NCBI GenBank assembly: GCA_963676725.1
Contig: OY781463.1
Coordinates: 2,294,001-2,358,000, forward strand
Source: G963662905 sp963676725
GTDB lineage: Bacteria > Bacteroidota > Bacteroidia > Bacteroidales > WRLA01
DNA: 64,000 nucleotides
Reading direction: 5' to 3'
Part shown: positions 1 to 9,059 of the stretch, piece after piece
Numbering within the stretch: position 1 is the first letter of the stretch
How the letters are laid out: every line of letters starts with the position of its first letter
The notes under the pieces: model-generated
Database searches by the model: none
Told to the model about the DNA's origin: nothing
Seen by the model: the letters and a program-made list of their open reading frames with translations, nothing else
Translations under genes and position numbers: made by a program

Positions 1-227
1 CTGCCCTGCTCTCTAAAAATACAGGACTATTTGCAGAACCTGCTGCAGCAACAGCATTTGCCGGATTATGGAAACATCATCGAAGCGGCAGCATTCCTGA
101 AGGCAGCAATAATATTGTAATGCTTACCGGCAGCGGATTGAAAGACCTTCGGGCCGTACAATCACTTTTAGATATGCCTCAGGCAATTGAGCCCGATATT
201 AAACACTTGAAAAACATAGGATTATGA
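1..227 (+). CDS. Fold-type II PLP enzyme, threonine-synthase-like, 3' end only
   Basis: The window begins inside this gene; the reading frame starts at base 3 and 74 residues remain before TGA at 225-227. The motifs GLFAEPAAATAFAGLWK and MLTGSGLKDL are typical of the C-terminus of ThrC-type threonine synthases and related TrpB-fold pyridoxal-phosphate enzymes. The stop overlaps the ATG of the next gene (ATGA, 224-227), so the two are probably translationally coupled. Because the next genes are XdhD- and SsnA-like, and E. coli has the PLP enzyme YgeX (2,3-diaminopropionate ammonia-lyase) in the equivalent cluster, this enzyme may remove ammonia from a beta-amino amino acid there. That is inference: the visible tail looks like ThrC, and the catalytic lysine region lies outside the window. 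Confidence 0.75.
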   Translation, partial: ALLSKNTGLFAEPAAATAFAGLWKHHRSGSIPEGSNNIVMLTGSGLKDLRAVQSLLDMPQAIEPDIKHLKNIGL

Positions 228-2788
228 TAGAATATACATTAAACGGTGTAAAAAGGAGCTATGAGGGAAATCCCGAAGAAAGCCTGCTGCATCATTTACG
301 TATCGAAAATAGAATTACTTCTGCAAAAGACGGCTGCTCCGGAGAAGGTGTTTGCGGTGCCTGCACTGTTGAAATCAATGGAAAAGCACGCCTCGCCTGC
401 AAGACAAAAATGGGCAAACTCGATGGTGCTGTCATCAATACCATTGAGGGATTACCGGAAAATTTTAAGAACACCATTGGCGCATATTTTGCAACAGCCG
501 GAGCGGTGCAATGTGGCTTTTGCTCTCCGGGAATGATTATGCGTTCAAAAGCATTATACAATAAAAACACCAAGCCTACCCGTACTGAAATCAGAAATGC
601 TATTTCCCCGAATATTTGTCGTTGTACAGGCTACGTTAAAATTATTGATGCCATCGAACAGGCCTTTGCGGCATTAAGAAATGAAAAAACAGTCGAAAAA
701 ATAAGCGATGCACATATTGGCTCGCGCTATCCAAAATACCAGGCAGTAGAAACAGCTTTAGGCCAGCGCGATTTTGTAGATGATCTATTTTTTGATGATA
801 TGCTTTATGGAGCCTTGAAATTCAGCGAGTTTCCAAGAGCAAAAATCTTGAATATCAATACAGATGCAGCCAAAAAGCATCCCGGTGTAAAGGCCGTATT
901 TACTTCTAAAGATATCCCTGGAGAAAGATATAATGGACTAATTTTCAAAGATTGGCCATTAATGATTGCGGTTGGCGAAACAACAAATTATATTGGGGAT
1001 GTTTTGGCCTCTGTTGTTGCTGAAAGCGAAGCAATTGCACGGGAAGCAGTTGCTTTAATCCATATTGAATACGAAGTGCTTGAAGCGGTTACCAATATGC
1101 ATCATGCTGCCAAAGGCGATAGCATTCGCGTACACCCAAAACGGTCGAATGTTCTGGAAACATGTAGTATTGCTTTTGGCGATATCAAAAGTGCTTTTAA
1201 AAATGCTGCCTATACTTCCGGAGGAACCTTCAATACACAACGCATCGAACACGCCTTTTTAGAGACAGAAACAGCAATTGCCATTCCGGAAGAAAACGGA
1301 ATACGCTTATACTCACAGGGTCAGGGAGTTTATGTTGATAGAAAACAGGTTGCCGCTATTCTGAATCTGGAAGAAAAAGATGTGCGTATTATTCAGGTGC
1401 AAAACGGTGGCGGTTTTGGTGGCAAAGAAGACCTGACCGTTCAGGGACATGTTTCGCTGTTCAGCTATCTGCTTCAAAAGCCGGTTAAACTGCATTTATC
1501 TCGTGAAGAATCTTTACGAATGCATCCCAAACGTCATCCAGTTCATATGGAAATGGAGCTTGCCTGTGATAAAAACGGAATGTTTACAGCTTTAAAGCTC
1601 TATGCCATTGGCGATACCGGAGCTTATGCTTCTGTGGGCAATAAAGTAATGGAACGCGTTGTTGGTCATGCAACAGGTGGTTATACAGTTCCTTCTGTTA
1701 ATATTACAGCCATAACAACCTACACAAATAATGTTCCTTGTGGTGCCATGCGAGGATTTGGCGTTCCTCAGGTCATCTTTGCCATCGAAAGTTGCATCGA
1801 CGATATTTGCAAAAAAGCAGGTTTCGACAGATGGAAAATCAGATACGATAATGCATTGGTCGATGGAGCAAAAACCTCTACAGGTCAAAGACTTGAGGGC
1901 GTAGGCCTTAGAAAAACCTTGCTTGCCGTAAAAGATGCTTTTCAATCTGCAAAATACGCAGGCATTGCCACAGGCATCAAAAACACCGGTGTGGGAAATG
2001 GCATGAATGATGAAAGTGATGTAAAAATTCATATTGCTTCTCAAGAGAAGGTAATTGTGCATCATGGTTGGACAGAAATGGGACAAGGTGTGCACACAAT
2101 GGCCATACAAACACTGCATAGCGAAACAGGAATAAAGCCCGAATACATTGAAGTTGTAGTAGATACATCTGCCGGACTACCCACAGGAATGACAACATCC
2201 TCGAGGGCAACTGCTCTTCTGGCCAATGCGTTGATCAATGCGGCACGACCATTAAAAAACGATTTGAAGCACCATAATCTGGAATCTTTACAAGGAAGGA
2301 CCTATAAAGGCAGCTATGTTTGTGACTGGACCTGCGCTCCGGGCGAGGACACAGACGATCCAAAGATCCATTTTGCTTATGGCTATGCAACCCAAGTCGT
2401 TATTTTAGATAATGATGGCTGTGTTCAAAAAGTGATCGCAGCCCATGATGCCGGAAAAATCATGAACCAAATGCTCTTTGAAGGACAAATTGAAGGTGCC
2501 GTGCATATGGGGCTTGGCTATGCAATAACAGAAGATTTCCCGATGCATAACGGCTATCCTTTAAGCCTAAAATACAGAGATATAGGCGTTTTGCGCGCCA
2601 AAGAAATGCCCGAAGTGGTAGTTATTGGCATCGAAGAAAAAGATCCCATCGGCCCTTATGGCGCCAAAGGAATTGGGGAAATTGGCCTCTGCCCTACTGC
2701 AGCAGCTGTGGCAAATGCACTTTTTGCCCGCGATGGGAAAAGACGATTTAATCTTCCCCTTAAAGAAGGCCTAAAACCAAATAAATAA
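224..2788 (+). CDS. xdhD: XdhD-like fused [2Fe-2S]/molybdopterin hydroxylase
   Basis: An 854-residue enzyme of the xanthine dehydrogenase/aldehyde oxidase family with the iron-sulfur and molybdenum domains fused and no FAD domain, the layout of E. coli XdhD. The N-terminal 150 residues hold two [2Fe-2S] sites: C38, C44, C47, C59 (GVCGACTVE) and C97, C100, C132, C134 (CGFC and ICRCTG). The molybdopterin part starts near residue 165 and contains GGGFGGKE (about 394-401), MRGFGVPQ, EMGQGVHT (about 616) and the C-terminal GAKGIGE, whose E819 fits the catalytic glutamate. It would hydroxylate a purine or another N-heterocycle in the cytoplasm. It overlaps the PLP enzyme by 4 bp and is followed 32 bp later by the SsnA homologue. 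The exact substrate cannot be read from sequence. Confidence 0.9.
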   Translation: MIEYTLNGVKRSYEGNPEESLLHHLRIENRITSAKDGCSGEGVCGACTVEINGKARLACKTKMGKLDGAVINTIEGLPENFKNTIGAYFATAGAVQCGFCSPGMIMRSKALYNKNTKPTRTEIRNAISPNICRCTGYVKIIDAIEQAFAALRNEKTVEKISDAHIGSRYPKYQAVETALGQRDFVDDLFFDDMLYGALKFSEFPRAKILNINTDAAKKHPGVKAVFTSKDIPGERYNGLIFKDWPLMIAVGETTNYIGDVLASVVAESEAIAREAVALIHIEYEVLEAVTNMHHAAKGDSIRVHPKRSNVLETCSIAFGDIKSAFKNAAYTSGGTFNTQRIEHAFLETETAIAIPEENGIRLYSQGQGVYVDRKQVAAILNLEEKDVRIIQVQNGGGFGGKEDLTVQGHVSLFSYLLQKPVKLHLSREESLRMHPKRHPVHMEMELACDKNGMFTALKLYAIGDTGAYASVGNKVMERVVGHATGGYTVPSVNITAITTYTNNVPCGAMRGFGVPQVIFAIESCIDDICKKAGFDRWKIRYDNALVDGAKTSTGQRLEGVGLRKTLLAVKDAFQSAKYAGIATGIKNTGVGNGMNDESDVKIHIASQEKVIVHHGWTEMGQGVHTMAIQTLHSETGIKPEYIEVVVDTSAGLPTGMTTSSRATALLANALINAARPLKNDLKHHNLESLQGRTYKGSYVCDWTCAPGEDTDDPKIHFAYGYATQVVILDNDGCVQKVIAAHDAGKIMNQMLFEGQIEGAVHMGLGYAITEDFPMHNGYPLSLKYRDIGVLRAKEMPEVVVIGIEEKDPIGPYGAKGIGEIGLCPTAAAVANALFARDGKRRFNLPLKEGLKPNK

Positions 2789-2820
2789 AAAACAAAACTG
2801 CATCAATAAAAATACAGTCT

Positions 2821-4098
2821 ATGGCAATCCTATTAAAAAATGCACAATACCTGAACTGGAAAAGTTTAGAAATCACTGAAACAAATATTTTAGTATATGA
2901 AGGCATTGATGAAAAAATAGAATTTATTGACCGTATAAGCCCGGAAATTGAAAAAACAGCCAAAACCGTTCTTGACTGTAGAGGGATGATTGCCACAAAA
3001 TCCTTTGCTGTTGGCCATCATCATGCTTATTCAGCTTTATCGAGGGGTATGCCAGCACCTGCTAAAAACCCACAAAGTTTCAGGGAAATCCTTCAGTATA
3101 TCTGGTGGAATTTGGATAAAGCCCTAGATCGCGATATGGTGGAAGCCAGTGCTTTGGCAACAGCAATTGCGTGTGCAAAATCCGGCGCGAGCTTTATTAT
3201 TGATCATCATGCTTCACCCAATTTTATTGATGGATCATTGGAAATAATGGCCGCGGCTTTTGAGAAAATTGGGTTGAGTCACCTTCTTTGTTATGAAATA
3301 TCGGATCGTGATGGAGAAAAAATAGCACAAAATGGGCTTGATGAAACCAATGCATATTTAAAAAATTATCAGGGATTGGTTGGCCTTCATGCATCCTTTA
3401 CACTTGGCGACAAGACGATGAAAAAAGCTTCTCAACTTATGGAAAACCATAATTCGGGCGTGCATATTCATGTGGCAGAAGGAGTATATGACCAGCAGCA
3501 ATGTGAAGAACACTATGGGATGAGGGTAGTCGAACGCCTCAAGCATTTCGGAATGTTGGAATCATCGAAAAGCATTCTTGCCCATTGCCTCCATCTAAGT
3601 AGCTATGAGCGCCGTTTATTGCATGATTCAAAGGCTTGGATCGTAGAAAATATGGAAAGCAACCTAAACAATAATGTAGGCTTTTTTAATGCCGAAGGTT
3701 TGGGTGACAGAATCATGCTGGGCACTGATGGAATGCATAGCGATATGCTGAGAAGTGCTCAAATGGCTTTTTTTGCCGGACAATACAAGGACACTATTGA
3801 TTTTGGTAGTGCATGGAATCGCTTTAGAAACACACATAACTATATAGAAACCAACAACTTTAAAGGAGACGGAGAAAATAATCTTGTCCTTTTAAAATAC
3901 GATTCCCCTACAGCCATCAATGCATCTAACTTTTTAGGGCATTTTATCTTTGGTCTCAATAGCAGTCATGTACAGCACCTTATTTCCAACGGTCAGCTTA
4001 TTATGAAGAATCGTACTTTACTGAATGTTGATGAGGAAGAAATCCAGGAATTCACCAAGATACAATCGCAAAGATTGTGGGAAAAATTGAAAAAATAA
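2821..4098 (+). CDS. ssnA: SsnA-like metal-dependent amidohydrolase
   Basis: A 425-residue TIM-barrel amidohydrolase of the chlorohydrolase/guanine-deaminase superfamily, close in length and motifs to E. coli SsnA (442 residues). Metal ligands are visible: HxH at H66/H68 (VGHHHAYSALSRGMP), H217 with E220 (HIHVAEG), H255 (LAHCLHLS) and D303 (GTDGMHSDML). The stretch DHHASPNFIDGSL near 128-140 is also SsnA-like. In E. coli ssnA lies beside ygfK, ygfM and xdhD, and this family is assigned to ring hydrolysis in anaerobic purine/urate degradation. Here it sits between xdhD and an NTPase, with only 9 bp to the next start, so an operon is likely. Enzyme class is firm; substrate is inferred from context. 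Confidence 0.88.
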   Translation: MAILLKNAQYLNWKSLEITETNILVYEGIDEKIEFIDRISPEIEKTAKTVLDCRGMIATKSFAVGHHHAYSALSRGMPAPAKNPQSFREILQYIWWNLDKALDRDMVEASALATAIACAKSGASFIIDHHASPNFIDGSLEIMAAAFEKIGLSHLLCYEISDRDGEKIAQNGLDETNAYLKNYQGLVGLHASFTLGDKTMKKASQLMENHNSGVHIHVAEGVYDQQQCEEHYGMRVVERLKHFGMLESSKSILAHCLHLSSYERRLLHDSKAWIVENMESNLNNNVGFFNAEGLGDRIMLGTDGMHSDMLRSAQMAFFAGQYKDTIDFGSAWNRFRNTHNYIETNNFKGDGENNLVLLKYDSPTAINASNFLGHFIFGLNSSHVQHLISNGQLIMKNRTLLNVDEEEIQEFTKIQSQRLWEKLKK

Positions 4099-4107
4099 AC
4101 ACACAAT

Positions 4108-4680
4108 ATGGCCACTAAGATATTCATTATTACAGGGGCAGTACATGAAGGAAAAACGACATTTGCACATGAACTGCTGAAAATTTTGAGACAGCATAAG
4201 CTCAATGTATATGGAATATTGGCCAAAGGGAATTTCAAAGACAATAAGCGCTATCGCTTTGATTTACAAGATATAGAAACGGGAGAACAACGTTTTTTAG
4301 CTTCTACGGACCAGAATCCTGAATTTTACCAATACCGCAGGTTTTATTTTGATACAGACTGCCTGAATTGGGGCAATAGCATCATCGGCGCAATGCACGA
4401 TAAGAACGACCTTCTTATTATTGACGAAGTAGGGCCAATGGAATTGCAGGGCTTGGGTTGGGCAGAAGGGATAAAAAAATCGCTGCTATCCAAGGCACAC
4501 TCGCAGATTTGGGTTGTGAGGGAAGAAATCCTGCAAGAAATTCAGCAGTATTTCGGCATTCATCAAGCATCAATAATCCATTGCACAAGGCAGAGCCCAA
4601 AAGATGCTGCTTTACAAATAATTGGCCACAGTCAAGAGCAAAATGGACATGGTGAGCCTAAAAATTCGGAACATTTATAA
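4108..4680 (+). CDS. THEP1-type P-loop nucleoside-triphosphatase
   Basis: A 190-residue soluble NTPase resembling the THEP1/NTPase_1 family. The P-loop GAVHEGKTT is at residues 10-18 and a Walker B segment LLIIDEVGPMEL at about 102-113. The DEVGPxEL signature and overall size fit that family, and no other domain is seen. Such NTPases also occur near molybdenum-cofactor and molybdenum-hydroxylase genes. Here the gene lies between ssnA and the xanthine dehydrogenase genes, so a role in cofactor handling or enzyme maturation is plausible but not shown. The last 20 or so residues are rich in Q, N, E and H and probably disordered. It is 9 bp downstream of ssnA and 19 bp upstream of xdhA. Confidence 0.75.
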   Translation: MATKIFIITGAVHEGKTTFAHELLKILRQHKLNVYGILAKGNFKDNKRYRFDLQDIETGEQRFLASTDQNPEFYQYRRFYFDTDCLNWGNSIIGAMHDKNDLLIIDEVGPMELQGLGWAEGIKKSLLSKAHSQIWVVREEILQEIQQYFGIHQASIIHCTRQSPKDAALQIIGHSQEQNGHGEPKNSEHL

Positions 4681-4699
4681 TTTTTTAGTACTTTCGTAT

Positions 4700-6097
4700 A
4701 TGACTAAATTTATACTAAACAGGGAAACGATAGAAAGCGATTTGGCAGCTGGCATGCCATTGCTTGATTTTATCCGTGAAAAAATGTCGTTAACTGCCAC
4801 AAAAACAGGTTGTCGTGAAGGCGATTGCGGAGCCTGTACGGTTCTTGAGGGCACACTCGTCGGAAATAAAGTGGAATATAAAAGTATTGTTTCCTGTTTA
4901 ACACCATTGGCCAACGCACACGGCAAACATATTGTTACGCTTGAAGGCATTAATATGGATGAGCTCACCCATGTGCAGGAAGCAATGCACAATCATGCAG
5001 CTACACAATGTGGATTTTGCACCCCTGGTTTTGTTATGTCGTTTACAGCACACAGCATGGCCCCAACACCCTCCGATACAGGAAAAGCTATAGATGCTGT
5101 AAGTGGAAATATTTGTCGGTGCACAGGTTATAAATCCATCGAAAGAGCAGCTTCTGATATTAGTAAACGCCTGGAAGGCAAAGATATTGACGCTCCTGTA
5201 GAATGGCTTGTACGTCAGAAACTACTGCCTAACTATTTTCTTGATATTCCCCAGCGATTAAAAAATATTCAGTCCTATCATACTTCTCCGAAAGACCAAA
5301 AACAAATTATTGCCGGCGGCACAGACCTTATGGTTCAGAGACCTTTGGAAATCATGGAATCGGATATGGAATTTATTCGGCAAAATGAGGCATTAAAGTT
5401 TATTAAAATAGCTAATAATAAAATACATATCGGTGCAGCAGTAAGTGCAGGCGAATTAGCCGCTGATCCAATCATGCATGAATTTTTGCCCAAAATACAT
5501 AAGTACTTCCGCCTAATCTCCTCCGAACCGATCCGTAATATGGGTACCATTGCAGGGAATATTATGAATGCATCCCCTATTGGCGATCTGAGTATTCTTT
5601 TCCTTGCGCTGGATGCCAGTCTACATCTGAGTTTAGGGGAACAAAGACGGAAGATAAAATTAAATAAATTTTTCCTAGACTATAAAAAAACCGCAATTAA
5701 AAAAGGGGAGCTTATTGAATCACTTTCGTTTACAAAACCTGTAGATGCTTTTCTATTTAACTTCGAAAAAGTGAGCAAACGAACTCATCTCGATATCGCC
5801 AGTGTAAGCAGTGCTGTCTGTATTGAAATGGAGCATTCAAAAATCCGCTCATGCAGAATCTCTGCCGGAGGGGTAAAAGCAATTCCGTTCTTTTTAGAAA
5901 AATGCAGCAATTCCCTTATCGGAAAAGAAATCAGTACAGCACATTTAAAGGAGGCACTGGATGTTATGGAAACAGAGATCGCACCAATTAGCGATATTCG
6001 CGGAAGCGCTGAGTATAAAAAGCTACTTTTGAGGCAATTAATTCAGGCTCATTTTTATGAAATGTTCCCACAAATCAACGAACAGCCTTTATCCTAA
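4700..6097 (+). CDS. xdhA: Xanthine dehydrogenase small subunit (2x[2Fe-2S] + FAD)
   Basis: A 465-residue electron-transfer subunit. Two [2Fe-2S] clusters are ligated by C38, C43, C46, C66 (GDCGACTVLEG) and by C104, C107, C139, C141 (QCGFCTPGF, ICRCTG). The FAD domain begins near residue 195 with AGGTDLM (205-211) and RNMGTIAGNIMNASPIGD (279-296), the typical flavin-binding signatures. It passes electrons from the molybdenum subunit, encoded 15 bp downstream, to NAD or another acceptor. I use ATG 4700. An in-frame TTG at 4622 would add 26 residues overlapping the NTPase gene and lacking any homologous feature. A loose TAnnTTTC-type promoter box lies at 4688-4695, directly before the start. 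Domain order matches bacterial XdhA of the two-subunit enzymes. Confidence 0.9.
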   Translation: MTKFILNRETIESDLAAGMPLLDFIREKMSLTATKTGCREGDCGACTVLEGTLVGNKVEYKSIVSCLTPLANAHGKHIVTLEGINMDELTHVQEAMHNHAATQCGFCTPGFVMSFTAHSMAPTPSDTGKAIDAVSGNICRCTGYKSIERAASDISKRLEGKDIDAPVEWLVRQKLLPNYFLDIPQRLKNIQSYHTSPKDQKQIIAGGTDLMVQRPLEIMESDMEFIRQNEALKFIKIANNKIHIGAAVSAGELAADPIMHEFLPKIHKYFRLISSEPIRNMGTIAGNIMNASPIGDLSILFLALDASLHLSLGEQRRKIKLNKFFLDYKKTAIKKGELIESLSFTKPVDAFLFNFEKVSKRTHLDIASVSSAVCIEMEHSKIRSCRISAGGVKAIPFFLEKCSNSLIGKEISTAHLKEALDVMETEIAPISDIRGSAEYKKLLLRQLIQAHFYEMFPQINEQPLS

Positions 6098-6112
6098 TTT
6101 GAAAAAACGTCT

Positions 6113-8362
6113 ATGAAAAACCTTGATTCCATAAATCACCTTAAAGGCAAATCTGTATATTTGGATGATATTCCGGTACAAAAAGACTGTTTATATGGGC
6201 TTATTTTTGCATCTCCCATTGCACATGGAAGAATTATAAATTTTGACATACAAAGAGCATTGGAGCTCCCCGGTGTAAAGAGAATCCTGACCTATAAAGA
6301 CATTCCGGGGGAAAACCAAATTGGTGGAATAATAAAAGATGAGCCACTGTTTGCTGAAAAAGAAATTCATTTCCGTGGACAAGCTATTGCATTAATTATT
6401 GCTGTTAATGAGCATATTGCACAAAAAGCCAGACAGCTGATACAACTTGAAACCGAAGCTTATCCGGTTATCACCGATCCACGCGAAGCAGCAAAAAAAG
6501 GACATTTCCTTATTCCATCTCGCACTTTTAAGATGGGCGACACAGCTAATGCCTGGAAAGATTGCACCTATATTTTTGAAGGTCAGGCAGAAAATGGCGG
6601 CCAAGAACATCTGTATATTGAAACGCAAGGCGCATATGCTTATCCAATTGATAATAATGGGATTAAAATCCACTCTTCAACTCAAGGACCAACAGCAGTG
6701 CAGCAAACAGTAGCCAAAATTCTTGATGTTCCAATGCATCGGATTGAAGTGGATGTAGCCCGTTTAGGTGGTGCTTTTGGAGGAAAGGAAGATCAGGCAT
6801 CGGGTTTTGCTTCTATGGTAGCACTTGCAAGCCATATCTTACATAAACCTGTAAAAATGTCGCTGCATCGTCATGATGATATGTATATGACAGGCAAACG
6901 GCATCCCTATTCATCAGATTATAAAATTGGACTTTCAAAAGATCTAAAAATCCTAGCCTACGAAGCTGTATTATATCAAAATGGTGGTGCGGCAGCGGAT
7001 TTATCGCCTGCCATTATGGAACGGACTTTATTTCATGGAACCAATGCCTATTTTATCCCGAATACAAGCGTTCAGGTACATAGCTGCAAAACGAATCTCC
7101 CGCCAAATACTGCTTTCCGTGGATTTGGCGCCCCACAAGCTGTCTTTCTGATTGAAGCCGCAATAGCTCATGCCGCCCATAAACTTGGCATTGACGCCTA
7201 TGATATCCAAAAAGAAAACTTTATTCAAGAGGGGCAGATATTCCCCTATGGACAAAAAGCCGATCAAGCGCAAATTTCCGCCTGTAATCAATATACTCAG
7301 GAGCATTTTCAGTTGGAAGCCAGAAAAAAACAAATTGAATCCTATAATTCGACACACAAATTAAAGAAAAAGGGACTTTCTGTACAGCCAATATGCTTTG
7401 GAATTTCATTTACAAAAACCCCCATGAACCAAGCGCGTTCTTTAGTGCATATTTATCAGGATGGAAGCGTAGGAATCAGCACCGGAGCAATTGAAATGGG
7501 TCAGGGTGTAAATACAAAAATCTGCCAGGTGGCGGCGCAAACATTAGGGATTCCTTCTGCATTAATAAAAATCGAAAGCACAAATACTACCAGGGTAGCC
7601 AATACATCGCCAACAGCAGCAAGTACAGGTGCTGATCTGAATGGACATGCGACAATGTTGGCCTGCCAAAAACTTTTACACCGACTTAAAGAAACTGCAG
7701 CACAAAGCCTTAATGCAACAGCAGAGAAAATAAGCATTCACGAAGGCAAAATATTCCTAAACAATAAAAACACAGAAATTGATTGGCATCAGCTTGTTGA
7801 AACAGCCTTTCTCAAAAGGATTTGTTTGACAGAAAATGGACATTATGCTACTCCGATCATTCATTTCGATAAAACTACTGAACAGGGACACCCCTTTGCA
7901 TATCATGTATATGGAATTGCGCTAACAGAGGTAACGCTGGATTGCATCAGGGGAACCTACATTTTTGATCGCGTCGACATCATCCATGATTTTGGCAAAG
8001 CCATAAATCCAATAATTGACCGAGGACAAGTGGAAGGTGCTTTAATGCAAGGGATTGGCTGGATGACCATGGAGGAATTACGGTACAATGATGAAGGTTT
8101 TCTGTTATCCAACAGCCTATCAACATACAAAGTCCCTGATATTTACAGCGCGCCCAAAACAGTTCATATTGAAGCGATTCCAACAGATGGAGCGGATTTA
8201 GGTATTTTGAAATCCAAGGCTGTGGGTGAACCCCCATTTTTATACGGTATCGGCGCATATTTTGCCATACATAATGCGATAAAAGCCTATAATCCAACAT
8301 TCAAAGATTCATTAAGCGCTCCCTATACGCACGAGAAAGTTTTGATGGCCCTTTATCAATAG
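6113..8362 (+). CDS. xdhB: Xanthine dehydrogenase molybdenum-binding subunit
   Basis: A 749-residue catalytic subunit, the usual length for bacterial XdhB. Signatures in order are HLYIETQGAYAYP, LGGAFGGKEDQ (about 217-227), AFRGFGAPQAVF, GAIEMGQGVNTK (about 457-468) and AVGEPPF, whose E706 is the catalytic base position. With XdhA it would oxidise hypoxanthine or xanthine to xanthine or urate. It is the second molybdenum hydroxylase in this cluster, separate from the fused XdhD-like enzyme. No XdhC or MocA maturation gene follows; 8363 onward is repeat-rich and non-coding, so the group of genes seems to end here. Family assignment is firm; the choice between xanthine and another azaheterocycle rests on context. 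Confidence 0.9.
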   Translation: MKNLDSINHLKGKSVYLDDIPVQKDCLYGLIFASPIAHGRIINFDIQRALELPGVKRILTYKDIPGENQIGGIIKDEPLFAEKEIHFRGQAIALIIAVNEHIAQKARQLIQLETEAYPVITDPREAAKKGHFLIPSRTFKMGDTANAWKDCTYIFEGQAENGGQEHLYIETQGAYAYPIDNNGIKIHSSTQGPTAVQQTVAKILDVPMHRIEVDVARLGGAFGGKEDQASGFASMVALASHILHKPVKMSLHRHDDMYMTGKRHPYSSDYKIGLSKDLKILAYEAVLYQNGGAAADLSPAIMERTLFHGTNAYFIPNTSVQVHSCKTNLPPNTAFRGFGAPQAVFLIEAAIAHAAHKLGIDAYDIQKENFIQEGQIFPYGQKADQAQISACNQYTQEHFQLEARKKQIESYNSTHKLKKKGLSVQPICFGISFTKTPMNQARSLVHIYQDGSVGISTGAIEMGQGVNTKICQVAAQTLGIPSALIKIESTNTTRVANTSPTAASTGADLNGHATMLACQKLLHRLKETAAQSLNATAEKISIHEGKIFLNNKNTEIDWHQLVETAFLKRICLTENGHYATPIIHFDKTTEQGHPFAYHVYGIALTEVTLDCIRGTYIFDRVDIIHDFGKAINPIIDRGQVEGALMQGIGWMTMEELRYNDEGFLLSNSLSTYKVPDIYSAPKTVHIEAIPTDGADLGILKSKAVGEPPFLYGIGAYFAIHNAIKAYNPTFKDSLSAPYTHEKVLMALYQ

Positions 8363-8973
8363 GGTACATTAAAATCATTGGAATTAAACTGTATAACTGC
8401 CACTAATGTGGATGATGTGTTTCGCTGCGCTCATATTTTTTTGATGCACGGATTAGGAGGATTTACACAGAATTCTGAGCGGCGCTCAACTTTCGTTGCC
8501 GGCAAAGGGCTCTAATAGAAAAAAGTTATTTGGGAACAGATTGCTGCAACAGGTGGCTGCTATGTGCTGAGTATGTCGAAGTAAGGTCATCGAAGCCATC
8601 AATTGGGAATAGCATCTGTTGTTTTCGCTTGTTTTGTCTACGCTTACTTCGGCTTCGCTCATCGCATTTCGACAGGCTCAATGCATCGCATTTCGACAGG
8701 CTTACTTCGGCAAAAGCTCAGCACATCGCAATGCATCGCATTTCGACAGGCTCAATGCATCGCATTTCGACAGGCTTACTTCGGCAAAAGCTCAGCACAT
8801 CGCAATGCATCGCATCGCAATGCATCGCATGGCAGCACAGGTTCGCTCAACATTTTTATCCACTGATAACGAGGGTTAGCGCAGAGGAGTGAGTGGGGCA
8901 CTCAGCGTTTTTTAGGGATGGCCACGAATGAAAGAATAATAAACGATTAGAGAACCATCTCCCAAAAAGGCAT
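8363..8973. other. Non-coding, repeat-rich intergenic region after xdhB
   Basis: No credible gene lies here. The open frames present are by-products of a short repeat built from words such as TTTCGACAGGCTCAATG, CTTACTTCGG and GCATCGCAATGCATCG. The 8400-8530 part holds similar broken words (TGAGCGGCGCTCAAC). No clear terminator for xdhB was found on the plus strand apart from the shared hairpin at 8981-8996. Confidence 0.7.
8661..8830. repeat. 74-bp tandem repeat with REP-like words
   Basis: Two full 74-bp units (8661-8734 and 8735-8808) are followed by a degenerate tail of GCATCGCAAT words. Each unit contains ATCGCATTTCGACAGGCT twice, then ACTTCGGCAAAAGCTCAGC. The reverse complement of one unit occurs at 44309-44378. 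The TTTCGACAGGCTCA / CTTCGACAAGCTCAG core is a dispersed extragenic word in many Bacteroidota genomes. Confidence 0.85.
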
Positions 8974-8996
8974 AAAAAAAGGAGCCCGAAGGCTCC
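8974..8996 (-). terminator. Intrinsic terminator of the 9060-11006 gene
   Basis: The stem GGAGCC-CGAA-GGCTCC (8981-8996) has a run of seven A on its left, which is a T-run after the hairpin when read on the minus strand. It lies about 60 bp beyond the stop of the minus-strand lipoprotein gene. Confidence 0.85.
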
Positions 8997-9059
8997 TTAA
9001 AGGCGAATTTCCGTAATAAGTATATAACTAACCCCAAAATTTACAAACCACGAAATAAA

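Noticed and set aside
4622..4699. Longer start of the xanthine dehydrogenase small subunit
   Set aside because: TTG start overlapping the NTPase gene; the 26 extra residues precede the normal beginning of the Fe-S domain.
8530..8892. Three overlapping open frames of 86-120 codons on the plus strand
   Set aside because: They run entirely through the 74-bp REP repeat, in all three frames, with repeated peptide words such as CIAFRQA; no start context or homology.
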